64,000 nucleotides of DNA from JACPHD01 sp964431805 (lineage in GTDB: Bacteria; Patescibacteriota; Patescibacteriia; Patescibacteriales; GWC2-42-12). Where the stretch lies: contig CAYSKV010000003.1 of assembly GCA_964431805.1 (NCBI GenBank), positions 57,315 through 121,314 on the forward strand, in the 5' to 3' direction. Below the pieces are notes generated by a model. That model searched no databases. It saw nothing but the letters and a program-made list of their open reading frames with translations, and was not told where the DNA came from. The position numbers were made by a program, and so were the translations under genes. Positions within the stretch are counted from its first letter, which is position 1. The number at the start of each line of letters is the position of its first letter. This document shows positions 7,691 through 16,728 of the stretch, one piece after another.

Positions 7691-7719
7691 TTGACATAAA
7701 GAATTATTTATTGTATATT
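7691..7719 (+). promoter_or_regulatory. Promoter of cca operon
   Basis: A consensus TTGACA at 7691-7696, a 17-base spacer and TATATT at 7714-7719. The predicted start lies about 33 bases before the cca ATG. Confidence 0.75.
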
Positions 7720-7759
7720 TTAACTGTAATTTAACGCTGAAATAAGTGTTATTTTTGTT

Positions 7760-9205
7760 ATGAAAATTCCTGAATACGTAAAAAATATTGTTGAAAAATT
7801 AGAGAGCGCAGGCTTTGAAGCCTTTATCGTGGGCGGCTCTGTGCGTGATTTGTTAATGGATAAAATACCTAAAGATTGGGATATAACTACTAACGCTAGA
7901 CCAGAAAAAATATTAGAAGTATTTTCTGACGGAAAATATGAAAATGTTTTTGGCACGGTTTTAGTTCCGATTAAGTTGGAAAACGGCGAAACCGAAGACG
8001 TTGTAGAAGTAACGACTTATCGCTCGGAGCAGGGTTATAGCGACCGCCGGCATCCTGATAAAATTACTTTTGAAGATAATTTAGATAAAGACTTAAGCCG
8101 CAGAGACTTTACGGTTAACGCCATGGCGCTTCTGCCGTCTGGCAAAGCTACTGAAATTACAGATTTATTTGGTGGCGGAAAAGATTTAAAGAAAAAAATT
8201 ATTAGAGCGGTAGGCGAGCCCGAAGATAGATTTAAAGAAGATGCTTTAAGAATGATGCGCGCTATTAGATTGGCTTGCCAGCTTAATTTTTCTATTGAAG
8301 GAAAAACCGAAAGAGCGATTATTAAAATGGCCGGCGGTATAAAATTTATTTCCGGAGAAAGGATTCGCGATGAGTTAATTAAAATTTTTGAATCAGATAG
8401 AGCTTACGAAGGAGTAATGATGCTTCACGAATTTAAATTACTACAATATATTATTCCAGAATTAGAGCGAGGCGTTGGCATGGATCAAAATAAACATCAT
8501 ACTTATACGGTTTTTAATCATAGCGTTTTGTCTTTACGCCATACGCCTAATAAAAAATGGCAAGTTAGATTCGCTTCTTTACTGCATGACATAGCTAAAC
8601 CGCAAACCAAGCGCATCATTAAAGGCGACGCTACTTTTTATAATCATGATTTAGTCGGCGCTAAGGTAGCGGCTAAAATTATGTCTAGGCTTAAATTTTC
8701 TAAAGCAGACACTGACAAAGTCGTGATTTTAATAAAAAATCACATGTTTTATTATAACGTTGGCGAGGTTACGGAAAGTTCGGTGCGCCGTTTAATTAGA
8801 AAAGTTGGTGAAGAAAATTTAGCCGATTTAATTGATTTACGCATTGCCGATCGTTTAGGCTCGGGCGTGCCTAAAGCTAAGCCATATAAATTGCGCCACC
8901 TTGAATATATGATGGAAAAAGTTAGGCATGATGCGGTTTCGGTTAAAATGTTAAAAATTAATGGCGATGATTTAATAAAGTTATTAAAAATAGAGCCAGG
9001 CCCGAAAATTGGCGCAATTTTAGATGTTTTATTATCAGAAGTAATTGAAGATCAAAAATTAAATAATAAAGAATATTTGGAAAAACGAAGTTTAGAATTA
9101 AATGAAATGGATTTAAAAGAATTGCGCGATCAAGCTAAAGAAAAAATTGAAGAGAAAAAAATGGAAGATGATGAAGAAATAAAAAAAGAGTTTTACGTTA
9201 AATAA
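7760..9205 (+). CDS. cca: CCA-adding tRNA nucleotidyltransferase with HD domain
   Basis: A 481-residue class II nucleotidyltransferase that adds or repairs the tRNA 3' CCA end. The N-terminal head has the GGSVRDLL motif and the metal-binding pair in KDWDITT, then the RRDFTVNAMAL motif. The middle has the tRNA-binding helices. From about residue 265 there is an HD phosphohydrolase domain with LLHDIAKP. The gene is needed here: none of the tRNAs in the window encodes CCA. Eight bases separate it from the Nudix gene downstream. Confidence 0.93.
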   Translation: MKIPEYVKNIVEKLESAGFEAFIVGGSVRDLLMDKIPKDWDITTNARPEKILEVFSDGKYENVFGTVLVPIKLENGETEDVVEVTTYRSEQGYSDRRHPDKITFEDNLDKDLSRRDFTVNAMALLPSGKATEITDLFGGGKDLKKKIIRAVGEPEDRFKEDALRMMRAIRLACQLNFSIEGKTERAIIKMAGGIKFISGERIRDELIKIFESDRAYEGVMMLHEFKLLQYIIPELERGVGMDQNKHHTYTVFNHSVLSLRHTPNKKWQVRFASLLHDIAKPQTKRIIKGDATFYNHDLVGAKVAAKIMSRLKFSKADTDKVVILIKNHMFYYNVGEVTESSVRRLIRKVGEENLADLIDLRIADRLGSGVPKAKPYKLRHLEYMMEKVRHDAVSVKMLKINGDDLIKLLKIEPGPKIGAILDVLLSEVIEDQKLNNKEYLEKRSLELNEMDLKELRDQAKEKIEEKKMEDDEEIKKEFYVK

Positions 9206-9214
9206 AATAAACCC

Positions 9215-9676
9215 ATGCCAGATTTAAGAGCTGTAAATTTGTGTTATGTAATTAATAATCAAGATGAAATACTTTTGCAATACAAGCGTAAAGGTTTTGG
9301 TGTTGGTAAATGGAATGGACCAGGAGGCAAGGTGGAGCCCGGAGAAACGTTAGAGCAAGCAGTTATCAGAGAAGTAAAAGAAGAGACCGGTCTAGATATA
9401 AAAAATTTAAAGAAAATGGCAGAATTAGAATTTTATTTTATTAATAAAGAAGAATGGAATCAAATAGCTCATGTTTATATTACTAAAGATTTTACCGGAG
9501 ATATTCAAGTTAGCGAAGAAGGAGAGTTGAGATGGTTTAAAATTAAGGAAATTCCTTATGATAAAATGTGGGATGATGATCCATATTGGTTGCCAAATAT
9601 TTTAGCTGGGGAATTTATGAAAATTAAATTTTATTTTGATCAAAATAGTAATTTACAAAAATATGAAAAATTATAA
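9215..9676 (+). CDS. Nudix hydrolase (8-oxo-dGTP diphosphatase type)
   Basis: A 153-residue Nudix protein. The full Nudix box (GX5EX7REUXEEXGU) lies at residues 38-60, with GGKVEPGE at its start and REVKEETGL at its end. The N-terminal strands and the WNGPGGK context resemble MTH1/MutT-type enzymes that clean oxidised nucleotides, but the substrate cannot be read from the sequence. Its last 14 bases overlap the start of the cyclophilin gene, which points to translational coupling. Confidence 0.88.
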   Translation: MPDLRAVNLCYVINNQDEILLQYKRKGFGVGKWNGPGGKVEPGETLEQAVIREVKEETGLDIKNLKKMAELEFYFINKEEWNQIAHVYITKDFTGDIQVSEEGELRWFKIKEIPYDKMWDDDPYWLPNILAGEFMKIKFYFDQNSNLQKYEKL

Positions 9677-10424
9677 AAAATTAATTTTGCCGGCGGTATT
9701 ACTTATTATTTTAACTGCCTGCGCTGATAATTCTAATAAACAATATAGTTATAACGAAAATAACATACCAAAATCTATGGACAATTCTAATGAAGTTGAT
9801 ATAATTGACAGAATGAATGATATAAAAAATGGCGCTACGCCAAAAATTAAACCAGATAGTAGTTCTTCGGCTAACCAATCAAGCCAGGCGGACGAGGCAA
9901 CTTCTCCGACTAATCAAAAGCAGCTAGAAAATTTAGCTGAGCAGTTTAATGGCGCAATTATAAAAACTAATTTTGGCGATATTACTATAAAATTTTACGC
10001 GCAAGAATCGCCGATTACGGTTAATAATTTTTTAAATTTAGCTAAAGCTGGATTTTATAATGGCACAAAATTTCATCGGGTAATTAAAGATTTTATGATT
10101 CAGGGCGGCGATCCTAACAGTAAAGATGACGACTGGCCAAATGACGGAACAGGCGGGCCAGGCTATCAATTCCAAGATGAATTTAATCAGCATCAACTTG
10201 TAAAAGGTAGTTTAGCTATGGCTAACGCCGGAGCCAATACAAACGGTTCACAATTTTTTATAGTAACTGCAAGTTCAACGCCTTGGTTAGACGGTAAACA
10301 TACAAATTTTGGTTATGTGACCGCTGGCATGGAAGTAGTAGAAAAAATAGAAAAAGTTGCGGTGAACGAAAATGATCATCCAACGGAAGATGTTATTGTA
10401 AATAGTATAGAGTTAACTAAATAA
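9663..10424 (+). CDS. Lipoprotein cyclophilin-type peptidyl-prolyl isomerase
   Basis: A 253-residue exported isomerase that helps fold proteins outside the membrane. Residues 1-20 form a lipoprotein signal ending in the lipobox LTAC (Cys20). A low-complexity linker rich in Ser, Asn and Lys runs to about residue 95. The cyclophilin domain follows, with the catalytic arginine in FHRVIKDFMIQGGD and the core motif NGSQFFI. I start at the ATG at 9663, because an in-frame TTG upstream would push the signal peptide inward. Confidence 0.92.
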   Translation: MKNYKKLILPAVLLIILTACADNSNKQYSYNENNIPKSMDNSNEVDIIDRMNDIKNGATPKIKPDSSSSANQSSQADEATSPTNQKQLENLAEQFNGAIIKTNFGDITIKFYAQESPITVNNFLNLAKAGFYNGTKFHRVIKDFMIQGGDPNSKDDDWPNDGTGGPGYQFQDEFNQHQLVKGSLAMANAGANTNGSQFFIVTASSTPWLDGKHTNFGYVTAGMEVVEKIEKVAVNENDHPTEDVIVNSIELTK

Positions 10425-10430
10425 AATTCG

Positions 10431-10501
10431 GGGCCTATGGTCTAGTGGTATGACGCGACATTCGCATTGTCGAGACGCCAGTCCGATTCTGGCTAGGTCC
10501 A
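10431..10501 (+). tRNA. tRNA-Ala (CGC)
   Basis: A full cloverleaf of 71 bases. The acceptor stem GGGCCTA/TAGGTCC contains the G3-U70 pair that identifies alanine tRNAs. The anticodon arm CGACA-TTCGCAT-TGTCG gives anticodon CGC. The discriminator is A, and CCA is not encoded. Confidence 0.93.
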
Positions 10502-10524
10502 CACTAATAATTAAATAAAAATTT

Positions 10525-10863
10525 ATGACCTTAATTATTAAATGGCTTATCATGGTTTTAGCTATTGCAATAAGTTCATACTTAGTGCCTGGCGTTGCAA
10601 TCGCTGGTTTTTGGTCGGCTTTATGGCTAGCTTTGTTTTTAGGGATTATAAATATTTTAATTAAGCCGATTTCAATCTTAGTAACTTTACCGATTAACAT
10701 TTTAACTTTAGGATTATTTACTTTTGTTATTAATGCTTTAATGATTTTATTAGCCGCTTCGGTTATTAAGGGTTTTTCTGTGAGCGGATTCTGGGTAGCT
10801 ATGTTATTCAGTATAGTTTTATCAATTGTTAGCTATCTAATAAACGCGCTTATTAAAGCATAA
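10525..10863 (+). CDS. Phage-holin-superfamily-IV-like membrane protein
   Basis: A 112-residue protein with four hydrophobic helices and almost no loops. The motif around residues 38-56 (LGIINILIKPISILVTLPI) and the later TLGLFTFVINALMI segment match the small four-helix family labelled phage holin superfamily IV. These proteins are common in non-phage chromosomes and there is no lysis gene here, so a true holin role is unlikely. It lies between two tRNA genes and may be co-transcribed with them. Confidence 0.75.
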   Translation: MTLIIKWLIMVLAIAISSYLVPGVAIAGFWSALWLALFLGIINILIKPISILVTLPINILTLGLFTFVINALMILLAASVIKGFSVSGFWVAMLFSIVLSIVSYLINALIKA

Positions 10864-10869
10864 AATTAA

Positions 10870-10940
10870 CGGGCTGTGGTATAACGGTATTACGCACGCT
10901 TCGGGTGCGTGTAATCCGGGTTCAATTCCCGGCAGCCCGA
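10870..10940 (+). tRNA. tRNA-Pro (CGG)
   Basis: A 71-base cloverleaf with acceptor CGGGCTG/CAGCCCG, anticodon arm CACGC-TTCGGGT-GCGTG (anticodon CGG), T arm CCGGG-TTCAATT-CCCGG and discriminator A. The CGGG start is typical of proline tRNAs. Confidence 0.93.
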
Positions 10941-10993
10941 CATAAACAAACGTTCGTGTTCACGGGTAAAAGATTAAAAAATTTGGTTTCTAA

Positions 10994-11002
10994 TGTTATA
11001 AT
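10994..11002 (+). promoter_or_regulatory. Extended -10 promoter of lipase-like gene
   Basis: TGTTATAAT, an extended -10 element, 32 bases before the ATG at 11035. The -35 region is weak. Confidence 0.4.
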
Positions 11003-11034
11003 TAAAGCATAATTAATTATTAACGCGAATAATT

Positions 11035-13815
11035 ATGAAAAAGGAGGCGATATATTTACGCATCATCCCCGTCGTAGTAATGGTGGCATGTTTTTTTGTT
11101 TTCGGCGGGATGGCGCGAGCCGCGGATATAATCTGGGATAATACTCAAGTTAGAGTAATTAGCAGTTTTACGCTTAATGGCTGGGATCGGTTGATTATTC
11201 GACCGGGGACGATTATCAAAATGGCGGCTGGCGCAAAAATAATTTCTTATGGAGATATTGAAGCTATTGGAGAGCCTAATAATCCGATTGTGTTTACCTC
11301 CATCAAAGATGATAGTGTTGGCGGCGATACCAATGGCGACGGTAGCGCAACTAAGCCGGCCATGGGCGATTGGGGTTATTTTTTAATTCAGGGCGAAGGT
11401 AGGAAGGTCACCATGGATTATGTAAAAATTAATTACGGGGGTGGTAGCAGCGATAAACGGCCGACTAATTTTATGTCGGTGTCAAACTCTGGCGAGCCGG
11501 GCGTAAAGTTAAAAGAGATTAATATTACTCATAGTTCAATTGTTAATAATTTCAGCGGCGTTAGTTTTTATGGCGACGCGATTTTTAAAATTTCCCAATC
11601 AAATTTTTATAACGATGTTCATTGTCCTTTGCCATTAGGCTGGAGTCCGGCTCCGCGTTGCGATCAATTAGGCATCAGCAAGGCGACAGGGGCTAAAATT
11701 GAAGCGCCCTATGTTTATTGGGGCCATAAAGACGGGCCGACAACCTTAGACGACTATATAAATGGTATTAAAAAGGGCACTAAAGTTTATTATAACGCGA
11801 ATTTTATTCCTTTTTTAATCGAACCATGGCCGTCCGAGTTAACTGGACCGTCTTCGGTTGATCCGGTAATTTTAGTGCCAGGGATTATGGGAAGCTGGAA
11901 TGTGGGTGGTAAATGGGAATTAGACCCAATACTTCATACTTACGATAATTTATGGCAAGCTTTAAAAAATGCCGGCTATGTGGAAGGCGAAACTTTGTTC
12001 GCGTTTCCGTATGAATGGCGTCAAGATAATAATTTAACCGCTTATCAGTTAAAGCAGAAAATAGACGAGGTAAAAAGTATCTGTGATTGTGGTAAAGTTG
12101 ATATCATGGCGCATAGCATGGGTGGCTTAGTGGTGCGGGCTTACGCGGAAAGCAATTATTATGGCGGCGACATTGATCAATTAGTATTTTTAGGTACGCC
12201 GCATAAAGGTTCGCCGGAAAGTTATTTAAGGTGGGAAGCGGCTGAAGGTTTTGAGGACGTAAGATCTAAATTAGTAAAATTGTATTTTGGGCTAGAAGCT
12301 CATGCGCGGGGGTATGGTTCACTATTTGATTATATTCAAAATTATGTAAAATCAGTTGAACAATTATTACCGGATTATGCTTATTTGCAAAATTTAGGAG
12401 AAACAGGCTTTAGAATTTACGATAAAATTAATTATCCTAATAATTATCCATATAATACATTTTTAGAAAATATTAATTCGGTAGACAAACTAAATCAATT
12501 TGCAAACAGCAGTATAAAAATTATGAATTTTATTGGCGATACGGGTGACAACACCATTAACGCAATTAAAGTAAGTTCGGGCGAGCAATATTGGCCGATG
12601 TGGAAAAATGGCTATGCCGAAGAATCAATTAGGCTGGCTGGCGACGGCACAGTGCCGGAAATTAGCTCGTCTTTATTTATAACAACAAAAATTGACAATT
12701 CAGACCATTCAGCTTTGCCCACTAAAGCACAAAAACGAGTAATAGAATATTTGACTGGCAATTTGCCAACTATAGAAATAACCGACATTAAAGAGCCTAA
12801 AAAAATGATGGTGGTTAGAATTTTTTCTCCAGCCGATTTTATTATAACCGCGCCGAATGGCAAAAGGTTGGGTAAAAATTTTACGAACGGTCAGGCGGTT
12901 GCGATTAATGAAATTCCCGGAGCGTTTTATTCTGGTTTTAATACTGATGCCGAATTCGCGGTTATTTCCGATCCGATGGACGGAGAATATAGAGTGGAGT
13001 TGCAAGGCACGAGTCAGGGAGAATATAAGTTAAGCGCAAGTTTAATTGATGAAAATAAGCAAATTGATCAGGAATTTAGCGGTAGTATTATGCCGGATCA
13101 GCAAAGAAATTTTAATATAGATTATTTAGCTGCGTCGGAAAATCTCTTAAGCGACTTAAAACCGATTGATACTGTGCCGCCGGTTGTGGTGATCAACGGA
13201 TTAACAGAAGGCAAAAAATATCTGCATAATGATAATTTAATAATAGACTATACGGCTACGGATGATTTTTCCGGCATAGCTACCACGACTATAACCATAG
13301 ATAATCAGGAAGTTGCCACGACCACGATTGATTTATTTGATTATGCTTTAGGCCCGCATAGTTTAGTTATTACGGCGATTGATAAAGCCGGCAACCAGGC
13401 GCTAGCGCAGGTAAATTTTGAAATTATTGCTAATATAGATAGCACTATCAGTGATATTAAAGAAATTAATAATCGCGGCTGGCTTAAAAGTAAAATTTAT
13501 CACGCGCTATTGGAAAACGCGTTTAAACTTCTGAAAATAGAAACTAAATTTTTTGACGAAGAACAGGATCTAAACGAAAGATTAATCAAGAAAACCCGGG
13601 ATGATAGAAAACTTACGGACGAGCAAAAGCAGAAACTGATTGAGCAATATAATAAAAAGTCGGCCGAATTAAAAAAGGATCGAGCTAAAGCCATAAATAA
13701 AAGCTTAGATTTAATAATTAAGCTATTAGACAAGGCAAAAGACAAAGACCAGATTAATCAGCAAGGATATGATATAATATTAAGTGATATTAATTATTTA
13801 AGAGAAAATTTATGA
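11035..13815 (+). CDS. Large secreted lipase-like alpha/beta hydrolase
   Basis: A 926-residue protein with an N-terminal signal peptide (hydrophobic residues 9-28, ending in ARAAD). Residues 30-215 look like a repetitive beta-rich (parallel beta-helix-like) domain. From about 280 there is an alpha/beta hydrolase of the LCAT/lipase type: PVILVPGIMGSW, the nucleophile Ser361 in AHSMGGLVVR, probable Asp537 in GDGTVPE and His558 in NSDHSALP. Residues about 710-800 form an Ig-like domain, and the tail is a charged coiled coil. The substrate is unknown; a lipid ester is likely. Such a large secreted enzyme is notable in a small genome and could act on host or environmental lipids. The stop overlaps the next start (ATGA). 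Confidence 0.8.
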   Translation: MKKEAIYLRIIPVVVMVACFFVFGGMARAADIIWDNTQVRVISSFTLNGWDRLIIRPGTIIKMAAGAKIISYGDIEAIGEPNNPIVFTSIKDDSVGGDTNGDGSATKPAMGDWGYFLIQGEGRKVTMDYVKINYGGGSSDKRPTNFMSVSNSGEPGVKLKEINITHSSIVNNFSGVSFYGDAIFKISQSNFYNDVHCPLPLGWSPAPRCDQLGISKATGAKIEAPYVYWGHKDGPTTLDDYINGIKKGTKVYYNANFIPFLIEPWPSELTGPSSVDPVILVPGIMGSWNVGGKWELDPILHTYDNLWQALKNAGYVEGETLFAFPYEWRQDNNLTAYQLKQKIDEVKSICDCGKVDIMAHSMGGLVVRAYAESNYYGGDIDQLVFLGTPHKGSPESYLRWEAAEGFEDVRSKLVKLYFGLEAHARGYGSLFDYIQNYVKSVEQLLPDYAYLQNLGETGFRIYDKINYPNNYPYNTFLENINSVDKLNQFANSSIKIMNFIGDTGDNTINAIKVSSGEQYWPMWKNGYAEESIRLAGDGTVPEISSSLFITTKIDNSDHSALPTKAQKRVIEYLTGNLPTIEITDIKEPKKMMVVRIFSPADFIITAPNGKRLGKNFTNGQAVAINEIPGAFYSGFNTDAEFAVISDPMDGEYRVELQGTSQGEYKLSASLIDENKQIDQEFSGSIMPDQQRNFNIDYLAASENLLSDLKPIDTVPPVVVINGLTEGKKYLHNDNLIIDYTATDDFSGIATTTITIDNQEVATTTIDLFDYALGPHSLVITAIDKAGNQALAQVNFEIIANIDSTISDIKEINNRGWLKSKIYHALLENAFKLLKIETKFFDEEQDLNERLIKKTRDDRKLTDEQKQKLIEQYNKKSAELKKDRAKAINKSLDLIIKLLDKAKDKDQINQQGYDIILSDINYLRENL

Positions 13816-14237
13816 ATCAAAAATTAAAAAATGTTTTGATGATTTTATTAGTCTACATCGGCTCTATTATTTTATCCTTAATTTTGGCTCCGTTAGGTGG
13901 CGCTTTGCATATCAATATATTAGATGCACATTGTGGCGGAGGGTTATTTTTATTAGAGATGGGAGATATAGGTTGCAAAACTGAAGGATTTATTTATTTT
14001 TATATTTTTTGGTTAGCAATTTTTTCCTTTTTATTACTAAAACGAAAAACTGCCTGGCTAGTCTATATAATTGGCACAATATTATTTTGGGTTGGTGGAG
14101 TTTTAATTATTGCAACAGAAAATTTGAAATATTTGAAAAATGAAGATATCGGCAGTCTCATAATAATGATTTGTTTTCTTGTGGCTGGCTGGCTTTTAGC
14201 TCAAGGCGGTTTGCTGGTTTATAAAAAATTAAAGTAG
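13812..14237 (+). CDS. Four-helix membrane protein, unknown
   Basis: A 141-residue hydrophobic protein with about four membrane helices and a Cys-containing loop (HCGGG...GDIGCK) between helices 1 and 2. I do not recognise the family. Its ATG overlaps the stop of the lipase-like gene by 4 bases, so it is translationally coupled to it and may serve the secreted enzyme. Confidence 0.7.
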   Translation: MNQKLKNVLMILLVYIGSIILSLILAPLGGALHINILDAHCGGGLFLLEMGDIGCKTEGFIYFYIFWLAIFSFLLLKRKTAWLVYIIGTILFWVGGVLIIATENLKYLKNEDIGSLIIMICFLVAGWLLAQGGLLVYKKLK

Positions 14238-14366
14238 ACAAGCAAGAAAAATTTATTAAGCGAAGTTTGTCTGAGCGATGCGTTAATAATATCGGCACGA
14301 AAAATAATTTTGGTTTGTAAAAGAGACTTTGAATTTTTTGGGCGGAAATTGCTTTTTTAATTTTTT

Positions 14367-14408
14367 AACATTTTTTACCTGCCTGCCGGCAGGCAGGTAA
14401 AAAATGTT
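14367..14408. repeat. Perfect 42-bp palindrome
   Basis: Two 21-base arms with no loop and no mismatch, centred on GCCGGC at 14385-14390. The GC-rich core (CCTGCCGGCAGG) sits in an AT-rich frame ending in AACATTTTTT and its complement. It lies 6 bases before the DUF167 gene. It could act as a bidirectional terminator after the membrane-protein gene. The rest of the spacer, 14238-14366, shows no gene. Confidence 0.85.
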
Positions 14409-14414
14409 CTTCCT

Positions 14415-14699
14415 ATGTTTAATAAACTCGACATGTTTGTAAAATTCAAAAAACTTTATCAAGAAAAAGGTGAGATTTATTTGCGCGTTAAAGTGCGACC
14501 TAATGCTTCTAAAACTTGCGTTAAAGAAATAATGGCTGATGAGACGATTAAGATTGATTTAGCGGCTGCGCCGGAAAAAGGCAAAGCCAATCAGGAATTA
14601 ATAAAATTTTTAACCAAGCAGTTTGATGCTATTACTGGCAATGTTAAAATAATCAGTGGAGCAGGTGAGAGGTTAAAATTAGTGAAAATTATAAAATAA
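14415..14699 (+). CDS. DUF167/YggU family protein
   Basis: A 94-residue protein of the DUF167 (YggU) family. The pattern is YLRVKVRPNASK, then IDLAAAPEKGKANQELIKFL and a final VKIISGAGERLKLVKI. The cellular role of the family is not settled. Another ATG at 14433 could be the true start, since the first six residues are outside the family core. It is followed 7 bases later by uppS. Confidence 0.85.
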   Translation: MFNKLDMFVKFKKLYQEKGEIYLRVKVRPNASKTCVKEIMADETIKIDLAAAPEKGKANQELIKFLTKQFDAITGNVKIISGAGERLKLVKIIK

Positions 14700-14706
14700 T
14701 AAAGAT

Positions 14707-15420
14707 ATGCCAGAAATAGAATCAAAAAATTCTAATATTCCCGTTCATGTCGGCCTTATTATGGATGGTAATCGGCGTTGGGCCAAAGAAAGAAATTTGC
14801 CAACTTTTGAAGGGCATTCTGTAGGTTATGAAAAAATGAAGAAGGCGCCGGGATGGTTTTTTTCTCGTGGCGTAAAAATTTTGTCATTTTTTGCTTTTTC
14901 CACAGAAAATTGGAATCGTCAGGCAGCCGAAGTAAATTATTTAATGAAATTGTTAGAAAAAGCAGTTGAAATAAATTTACTCGAGCTTGCTAAAAAGAAT
15001 AATTATAAAATTTTAATCAGCGGACGCATAGAAGAATTACCTGGAGATTTGCCTAATAAATGTTTTAATATCATACAAGAAACAAAAAACAATAATGAAG
15101 GCATTATTAATATTTGTTTAAATTACGGCGGACGGGCTGAAATAGTTGACGCGGTTCGTAAAATGATAAAAAATAAAGTTGAGCTAGAGCAGGTTCATGA
15201 AGGTATGATAAAAAAATATTTATATCAAACTGATTTATCCGATCCGGATATAATCGTAAGAACTTCAGGTGAAGAAAGGCTATCAGGATTTTTAACTTGG
15301 CAATCGGCTTATAGCGAATTATTTTTTATGAAAAAATATTGGCCAGATTTTGAGGAGTTGGATGTTGATGTTATTTTAAGGGAATACGCGGAAAGAAAAA
15401 GAAGATTTGGTCTAGATTAA
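14707..15420 (+). CDS. uppS: Isoprenyl (undecaprenyl) diphosphate synthase
   Basis: A 237-residue cis-prenyltransferase that makes the C55 lipid carrier for peptidoglycan and surface sugars. Family motifs are MDGNRRWAKERNLP with the catalytic Asp (residues 19-32), the FAFSTENWNR motif, and NYGGRAEIVDAV. In the fifth motif the usual arginine-rich RTSGE is present, followed by RLSGFLTWQSAYSELFF. Full length. It supports the polysaccharide genes at 40-47 kb and MurJ at 31 kb. Confidence 0.94.
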   Translation: MPEIESKNSNIPVHVGLIMDGNRRWAKERNLPTFEGHSVGYEKMKKAPGWFFSRGVKILSFFAFSTENWNRQAAEVNYLMKLLEKAVEINLLELAKKNNYKILISGRIEELPGDLPNKCFNIIQETKNNNEGIINICLNYGGRAEIVDAVRKMIKNKVELEQVHEGMIKKYLYQTDLSDPDIIVRTSGEERLSGFLTWQSAYSELFFMKKYWPDFEELDVDVILREYAERKRRFGLD

Positions 15421-15440
15421 AATATTTAAATATTTAATTT

Positions 15441-15470
15441 ATCCCTCTTATTTTTAAGAGGGATTTTTTA
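15441..15470 (+). terminator. Terminator after uppS
   Basis: ATCCCTCTTA pairs with TAAGAGGGAT around a short T loop and is followed by six T residues. Confidence 0.88.
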
Positions 15471-15479
15471 TTAGTTAAA

Positions 15480-15508
15480 TTGAATAATTCTTATTATTTT
15501 GCTAAACT
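15480..15508 (+). promoter_or_regulatory. rarA promoter, predicted leaderless transcript
   Basis: TTGAAT at 15480-15485, a 17-base spacer and TAAACT at 15503-15508, preceded by TGC to form an extended -10. Only 6 bases separate the -10 from the rarA ATG at 15515. The transcript should therefore begin at or next to the start codon, with no room for a Shine-Dalgarno site. Confidence 0.65.
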
Positions 15509-15514
15509 GCTGGC

Positions 15515-16723
15515 ATGAATAAAGAGACAAAAAACACACCTTTAGCCGATCGGATAAGGCCGCAAACCTTAGAGGAATTTTTAGGGCAAGACGAGATTAT
15601 CGGGCAGGGAAAAATGCTAAGGCAAGCCATAGAATCGGATAAGGCGCCGTCTATGATTTTTTGGGGACCGCCTGGATCTGGGAAAACCACTTTAGCTCAT
15701 ATCGTTGCTAAAAATACTAAAGCGGAATTTATAAGATTTAGCGCGGTAACGAGCGGTGTTAAAGATTTAAAGGAGGTAATTAAAAAAGCCAGAGAGAATG
15801 TTATCGAAGATAAAAAAACTATTTTATTCATTGACGAAATTCATCGTTGGAATAAAGCGCAACAAGATGCGTTATTACCCCATGTTGAGCGCGGCACAAT
15901 TATTTTAATTGGCGCCACCACGGAAAATCCTAGCTTTGAAGTTCGCGGCGCTTTATTATCAAGGTGTCGTGTTTTTGTTTTAAAACAGTTAACCGCTGAG
16001 CAAATTGTAGAAATTATTAAAAGGGCTTTAACTGATAAAATTAAAGGGTTAGGCGAGTTAGCTATAAAAATAAATGACGAGACTATAAATTTATTAGCGC
16101 AGATGTCTAATGGCGACGCGCGAACGGCGTTGAACGTTTTAGAATATGCCGCCGCTATAAGTAAAAATATTTCTAGTGAAGTTATAAAAGAAGCTTTTCA
16201 AAAATCATATTTACTTTACGATAAAGACGGCGAAGAACATTACAATATAATTTCGGCTTTACATAAGTCTTTACGCGGTTCGGACGCGAACGCGGCTTTA
16301 TATTGGTTAGCAAGAATGCTTGAAGCCGGTGAAGATCCGCTTTATATTGCTCGGCGCTTAGTGCGTTTTGCTTCTGAAGATGTCGGTTTAGCTAACTCGC
16401 GCGCTTTAGAACAAGCCGTGGCCGCTTATCAAGCTTGTCATTTTATTGGTATGCCGGAATGCAATGTGATTTTAGCGCAAGTTGTAGTTTATTTAGCTAA
16501 GTGCGAAAAATCTAATGAATTATACACGGCTTATAATCAAGCTGCGGCTGATGTAAGTGAGTTAGGCAATTTGCCTGTGCCTTTACATATTAGAAATGCC
16601 CCGACAAAATTAATGAAAGATTTGGGGTATGGTAAAGATTATAAATATTCGCCGAATTTTAATTATAAAGAAAAGCAGGAATATTTACCGGATAAATTAA
16701 AAGGAAAAAAATATATAAAATAA
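15515..16723 (+). CDS. rarA: Replication-associated recombination protein A (RarA/MgsA)
   Basis: A 402-residue AAA+ ATPase related to clamp loaders that acts at stalled replication forks. Walker A is GPPGSGKT (about residues 51-58) and Walker B is LFIDEIHRWNKAQQD. Sensor motifs follow in IGATTENPSFEV and SRCRVF. The C-terminal tetramerisation domain is full length. The motif DRIRPQTLEEFLGQ near the N-terminus is typical. Confidence 0.95.
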   Translation: MNKETKNTPLADRIRPQTLEEFLGQDEIIGQGKMLRQAIESDKAPSMIFWGPPGSGKTTLAHIVAKNTKAEFIRFSAVTSGVKDLKEVIKKARENVIEDKKTILFIDEIHRWNKAQQDALLPHVERGTIILIGATTENPSFEVRGALLSRCRVFVLKQLTAEQIVEIIKRALTDKIKGLGELAIKINDETINLLAQMSNGDARTALNVLEYAAAISKNISSEVIKEAFQKSYLLYDKDGEEHYNIISALHKSLRGSDANAALYWLARMLEAGEDPLYIARRLVRFASEDVGLANSRALEQAVAAYQACHFIGMPECNVILAQVVVYLAKCEKSNELYTAYNQAAADVSELGNLPVPLHIRNAPTKLMKDLGYGKDYKYSPNFNYKEKQEYLPDKLKGKKYIK

Positions 16724-16728
16724 AAATT

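Noticed and set aside
10525..10863. Prophage lysis gene (holin)
   Set aside because: The four-helix family is common outside phages, and no endolysin, terminase or structural gene is near.
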